A program made the position numbers and the translations under genes. The notes under the pieces are model-generated. The model was not told where the DNA came from and did no database searches. It saw only the letters and a program-made list of their open reading frames with translations. A DNA stretch of 64,000 nt from Anthonomus grandis grandis. Lineage: Eukaryota > Arthropoda > Insecta > Coleoptera > Curculionidae. Positions 59,977 through 64,000 of this stretch are shown here, in pieces (within the stretch, counting starts at the first letter, position 1; the number at the start of each line of letters is the position of its first letter). The stretch spans positions 496,001 to 560,000 of the forward strand of contig NC_065558.1 in the NCBI RefSeq assembly GCF_022605725.1. Direction: 5' to 3'.

Positions 59977-60973
59977 TAATAAATAAACGTATAACGATCA
60001 ATTCTATATCTCGGATTTTCTAAAACACTACTGAGTTTGTTTCTTTTTAAAAATACTTAGTTAATACGAGTTTATTCAGCTTGTGTAAGCAAATAGTAAT
60101 TTATGGGCATTTTTATCACTTTTATTTTCGAATGGACACTATTTTGTTAATAAGTTTAGTTTAACAAGTGATATCGAAGTGCCGTTTTCACCAGTTTCTT
60201 TGGTTTTCTTCCCCGCTTTTAATGACGTAAAAAAATATATATAGTTGCATTTGAGTTTTTTGAAATAATCCGTCAGAAAGGGTTAGTCACAAGTCAACGC
60301 CCTCTAGCGGATTTTAGGAAAAGTAATATGAATTTATTTTCTGGTTGAAAAAATAAGGCAACAATAGACTTAAAAAAAAATATGTTTAAAAAAAATCGGT
60401 CCAGTCACAGCTGATTATCAGCTGTTTTCTTTATTCAAGCTAAAAACGCCCCTCACCACTTTATTTGACAACTGACAGAAATTTTTGTACAAACTTTTTT
60501 GTGAGGAAATCTTCCTAGAATATTAATATAATATTTTGAGGTGTACGTTATTGGAGGTTTTTTGGCAAAAATGCAATTTTAAGATTTAAAGAAGCTGTCG
60601 CGCCCTCTAGCAGTTGACCAATGAACTTCAAAATAATTTCCAGCATTTTTTTTTGGCCACTTTTATTACAAATTTTTTTTTTCAAGGCGCTACGACTATT
60701 AGGGCCTGAGATATCGCCGACGTCCATTCTTAGTTGGCCACCCGGTACAATGTTGGTTCAAACGATAACCTGCGGTTTATCTTGAACGTCCAATTTGGAG
60801 TGTTCAAAGGGAGTTCAAGCAAATTTTTGAGATTAAATTAATATTTAGTATATCATTTTGATATTTTTTACTTATGTAAATACAGCCACCTTAATAATTA
60901 TTGTGTTTGGTCAGGTGTTAATTTATTAACTACTAGGTACCCTAGGTTTAGTTTACAAACCATTAATATAAAA

Positions 60974-61210
60974 ATGGATCCTATTTGGAAAGATATTATG
61001 AATGATGAAAATTTTCTGGAATTAGTAAATAAAATTGTACACCCTAGATCATCACAGGTGTACAAGGATAGACCGGAACATTTGAACATTTGGGATGATA
61101 AAGAATTTAAGGCTAGATTTAGGTTGGAAAAGCAAGCTGTGAGATTCATAGTAGATAGAATTTCTGAACAAATTTCATCGGTTACGGACAAGTATAATGA
61201 TTTGTATTAG
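60974..61210 (+). pseudogene. PIF/Harbinger (HARBI1-like) nuclease N-terminal fragment
   Basis: 78 codons containing WDDKEFKARFRLEKQAVRFI and ISSVTDKYND, the conserved start of HARBI1-type transposases (FR(L)S/EKxxVxxLxxxI...TDRNN). The homology stops at a stop codon and the DDE nuclease core is absent downstream. It is a remnant. Inverted sequence (GGGCGTTCAAC near 57247 and GTTGAACGTCC-like near 60785) may be old ends of a related element. Confidence 0.7.
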
Positions 61211-62638
61211 TTCAATTACACTATTCATAGACTTTAAAAATACTTTTAGATTTTAGATAGAATATCGTCAGTATTTTTCCTTTCAACCCGAATAACAATT
61301 GATTCTAAACATTTTACAATATTTAAGATTGAAAATGATTTAAAACAAGTTAAAAAACCTGTAGTAGCATTAATGTCATATTTTGATGTTAGTCCTGTAA
61401 GTTGGCTCCCTAATGGAATTTCATGGATATCACTCTCGCTTGCAGTTATTGTTATAAATTTTTGCTTGGCCCTTTTTTTATATTCTCATACTTATTAAGT
61501 ATAAGAACACTCTTAAAAATAGGTGATTAAAAATTTAACAATTGTATAGATTTTACATACAATTTGATTCTGGAAATGGTACAGAATCAATTTGTGTAGA
61601 ATTTCTCTATGCTATTGTGTTTAAACAACTGTGGTTCTATAATCAACAAATTGTGTATCAATTTGATTTATTTTATTGCATATATAGTACACTATTTGTG
61701 TACTTAAATTCGACAATATTTTATATTTATTTAATATAATTGTTCAGTAAATAAGCAAACTCTTAGTGTTTTTTTTAACATGGTATGTACAGGAAAAAAA
61801 CACAATTTGTGCATTTTAAATACACACGTTAGTGTAGGTTGTTTTTACAATATATTTTATTTTCTTTCATTTCAACTATAAAATTTTATTACAAATTGTG
61901 TATAATAATACTATATATTGTTTTATAAATTTAAATATAGTATAGGTTACTTATTTTAGGTTTGTATATCAAATTAACATAAGAACTGGAGTTTTTTATT
62001 ACAATATTTTGTATTTATATTCATAAAAATTTTAAAATAATCAATATATTTGTATAAAAAAAATAAACAAATTGTTTAAAAATTTAAAATACATTTTAGA
62101 GAATTTCGCCATAAATCTGTGGAATAATAAATTCTAGGGCGCCTGGGAAAAACAGGATATATAGGTCATAATTTGATTAAAATAAAATAAGTCTTGTAAA
62201 AAATGGGAAATAAATGAGGCCCAACGTTTGGTAAGAAAAGTAGTCATATTACAAAAATACAGATTGAATATGTATTTTCCTAATTTGACTTATTTTCTTT
62301 TTATCAAACGTTATGCCCCACTTTAATTTACTTATTTCATTTTAAGCAAATTATGACTTTTTTCCATACTGACTGTTTTTCTCAAGCACTCTAACATTTA
62401 TGTTTTATAAAAATTTTAGTTGTATAGGTAGGGTAAAAAAATTCAATTGTTTAAAAAAAACATTTTTTTATTTAAATACTTTTTAAAAAAGTACACATAA
62501 CCTGCACAACAAAACAAAAAATCTTTAGTAGTAGTATTATAAATACACATTAGAAACGCAAATAGGAACTCAAAATGGAAATTCTTAGTTGTAAAAACAG
62601 GATTTTAACCTAAAGGCTAATAAACACATACATTTATG
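61211..62638. other. Very AT-rich region without recognised genes
   Basis: Long runs of A and T with no supported frame, TIR or tandem unit. Confidence 0.4.
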
Positions 62639-62640
62639 TA

Positions 62641-62994
62641 CAGGGTCATTTTTTATATTTGTGTGCCCATAAACAGGGGTAATGTCAGTGATAAAGAAAA
62701 ACTTTTTATACAAAATTTGCATACTTTTTTCCGTAATATCTTTTAGATTTGTAAAAAAAAAACAAAAATTAAAATCAGGGAAAAAAGGTCTTTCGATTTG
62801 GCAGAAAATATGTAGTGTTTCATTTAAAAAAATCAACTTGCTATTGTTTTATCAACTTTGCTATGCGCTTTTGTTTTTTTTACAACTTTAAAAGATAATA
62901 CGGAAAAAAGCATGCAACTTTTGTATAAAAAGTTTGTCTCTATCAGTAATATTAACCTCTGTATATGGGCTCGCAAATATAAAAAATGACCCTG
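62641..62994. mobile_element. Palindromic MITE, 354 bp, TA-flanked
   Basis: The ends CAGGGTCATTTTTTATATTT and its complement are flanked by TA (62639-62640, 62995-62996). The inverted homology extends inwards through ACTTTTTATACAAAA and CCGTAATATCTTTTA. Confidence 0.85.
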
Positions 62995-62996
62995 TA

Positions 62997-63856
62997 CATA
63001 TATATGTATGTAGTTACTTAACATCTACAGTATATCAGGCGGGTAATTGTTAACAAAACAACAATCATTCACTGCTATCAATTTTTTTTAACACATGGTG
63101 TTGAAAATTGCACTTTTTATAACTTAAGGAGGCTTTAGAGTTAATTCTGTTAAAAATAGAAAAAACCATATAAAAAGTTTAAATTAAAAACACGAAATGG
63201 AAAATTGAAATCTGTTTTCTCTTCATAACAGAATTAAATCGATTACAGAATTATCTTTAGATCCCTTTTAAAGTCATAAAAAGTGCCATTTTCAACAGCT
63301 TATATTAAAAAAATAGTTAACAAGTATGACATTATGATACATGAACATGTTTAACATTTTATGTAGAATTTAAAAAATGTGTTGACTATAGGGTGGTTCG
63401 TTTACAATAACTAAGGTTTTGGCATGTTTACATATACCGGATTTTCATATCCCATGGAAATCAAAATGATTGTTATTTCATTTTAAATCGTCCTTCATCA
63501 ATTTGTTTCAAAATCACTTAATAAAAATAAATGACACAACAAAACGAAAAAACTTAAAAGAAAATAGAAATGCCTAATAGACACGTAATTAGGAACTTAA
63601 CGAAAATTCTTATGTAGGTACATACCTACATATTAACAACATATAGTTTTAAGCTAAGGGTTTTATTTACAGGTACATAACTACAGGTACATAGGTACAT
63701 AGCAGGTACTTATCTATTCTATAAGTAAAGTTATCAGTTATCACTGAAAAACTAAATGGGTACCAGCTACCTGGCTAAACATCAAAATATCCAGTAAATT
63801 CCAAAGTATACAGTAAGTAAATGCAAAAAAAATATGGTGCTTACCCAATTACCTAC
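62997..63856. other. AT-rich region without recognised genes
   Basis: It holds short palindromic and repeated GGTACATA/TACCTA words at about 63605-63715. Nothing else is supported. Confidence 0.35.
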
Positions 63857-63926
63857 CTAAAAACTGCTCCTGGAGTTGGTCCAATAAACCCCACTCCTTA
63901 AGTTTATCTTCAACGAATATATCCAT
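63857..63926 (-). CDS. Possible first coding exon of an unidentified gene
   Basis: On the minus strand an ATG in good context (AAAAAATGG) opens 23 codons (MDIFVEDKLKEWGLLDQLQ...) and ends at TTAG|GTAGGT, a good donor in phase 1. The sequence lacks a signal peptide; its WGLLDQLQEQF pattern resembles the start of a SAM-like helical domain. The phase would fit the lectin exon at 56611 (acceptor needing two bases), but without a signal peptide or the first part of the lectin fold that join seems unlikely. No other exon was found. Confidence 0.4.
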
Positions 63927-64000
63927 TTTTTCTTATGCAATTTTAACACTTAACGAAACGAAAAAACTTTAAAACAAATTAATGTCATGCCGGCCGGTTG

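Larger units (their letters stand above)
57300..60745. mobile_element. Large palindromic MITE (about 1.5 kb) split at its centre by a mariner
   Basis: The left arm 57300-58051 and right arm 59977-60745 are inverted copies of about 750-770 bp, starting CCGGGTGGCCAACTAAGAAT, with TA outside both ends. The arms include GGCGATATCTCAGGCCCTAA and CTGCTAGAGGGCGCGACAGC. Without the inner element the arms meet at GTTTATTTATAATAAATAAAC, a palindrome centre with one mismatch. Confidence 0.88.

Noticed and set aside
57239..60810. Confident call of a Harbinger element as third nesting layer
   Set aside because: The outer inverted match is short and imperfect and the nuclease fragment lies outside it; reported only as a possibility.
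1..64000. tRNA, rRNA or snRNA genes
   Set aside because: I looked for B-box-like GGTTCGAATCC words and tRNA arm patterns on both strands and saw none convincing; a covariance-model scan was not possible.

Overview
This is a nuclear window from an insect, probably a beetle. The evidence is AT-rich DNA, very short introns (about 50-60 bp) in the undisturbed parts of genes, a ZAD-type C2H2 zinc-finger gene (a class expanded in insects), and a heavy load of non-LTR retrotransposons and TA-target mariner-like elements. The beetle assignment is inference; nothing here fixes the species.

Four genes can be built from splice sites and reading frames. (1) 2118-8455 (+) is a seven-exon ZAD/C2H2 zinc-finger protein of about 496 aa. 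(2) 8729-17301 (+) is a nine-exon mitochondrial aspartyl-tRNA synthetase (DARS2 type) of about 651 aa. (3) 21336-22064 (-) is a single-exon CRAL-TRIO lipid-binding protein. (4) 29453-56611 (-) is a secreted or cell-surface C-type-lectin protein with a long Thr/Pro/Lys-rich tail; seven 3' exons are visible and its 5' end is not. A possible first exon of a further gene lies at 63857-63926 (-). Every internal exon boundary of genes 1, 2 and 4 keeps phase.

The rest is mobile or repetitive DNA, mostly inside introns. Intron 5 of the zinc-finger gene holds a 4.3-kb TIR element carrying a small ORF and about eight copies of a 366-bp satellite. Introns 3 and 6 of the synthetase hold LINE pieces and a second element encoding a relative of that ORF. 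A chimeric LINE flanked by 150-bp direct repeats lies between the synthetase and the CRAL-TRIO gene. The lectin-gene introns hold a second satellite array (about seven copies of 365 bp), a LINE split by a foldback element with a 9-bp target duplication, and at least seven palindromic or mariner-like TA-flanked elements. In two cases a DD41D mariner sits at the centre of an older palindrome.

The most unusual items are the satellite-bearing TIR element and its apparent relative in the synthetase intron, the two mariner-in-palindrome nests, the foldback element, the chimeric LINE, and a short dispersed motif (core CCAGGCAATTGAAGTCA) that recurs over 24.7-40.2 kb. I saw no tRNA, rRNA or CRISPR.
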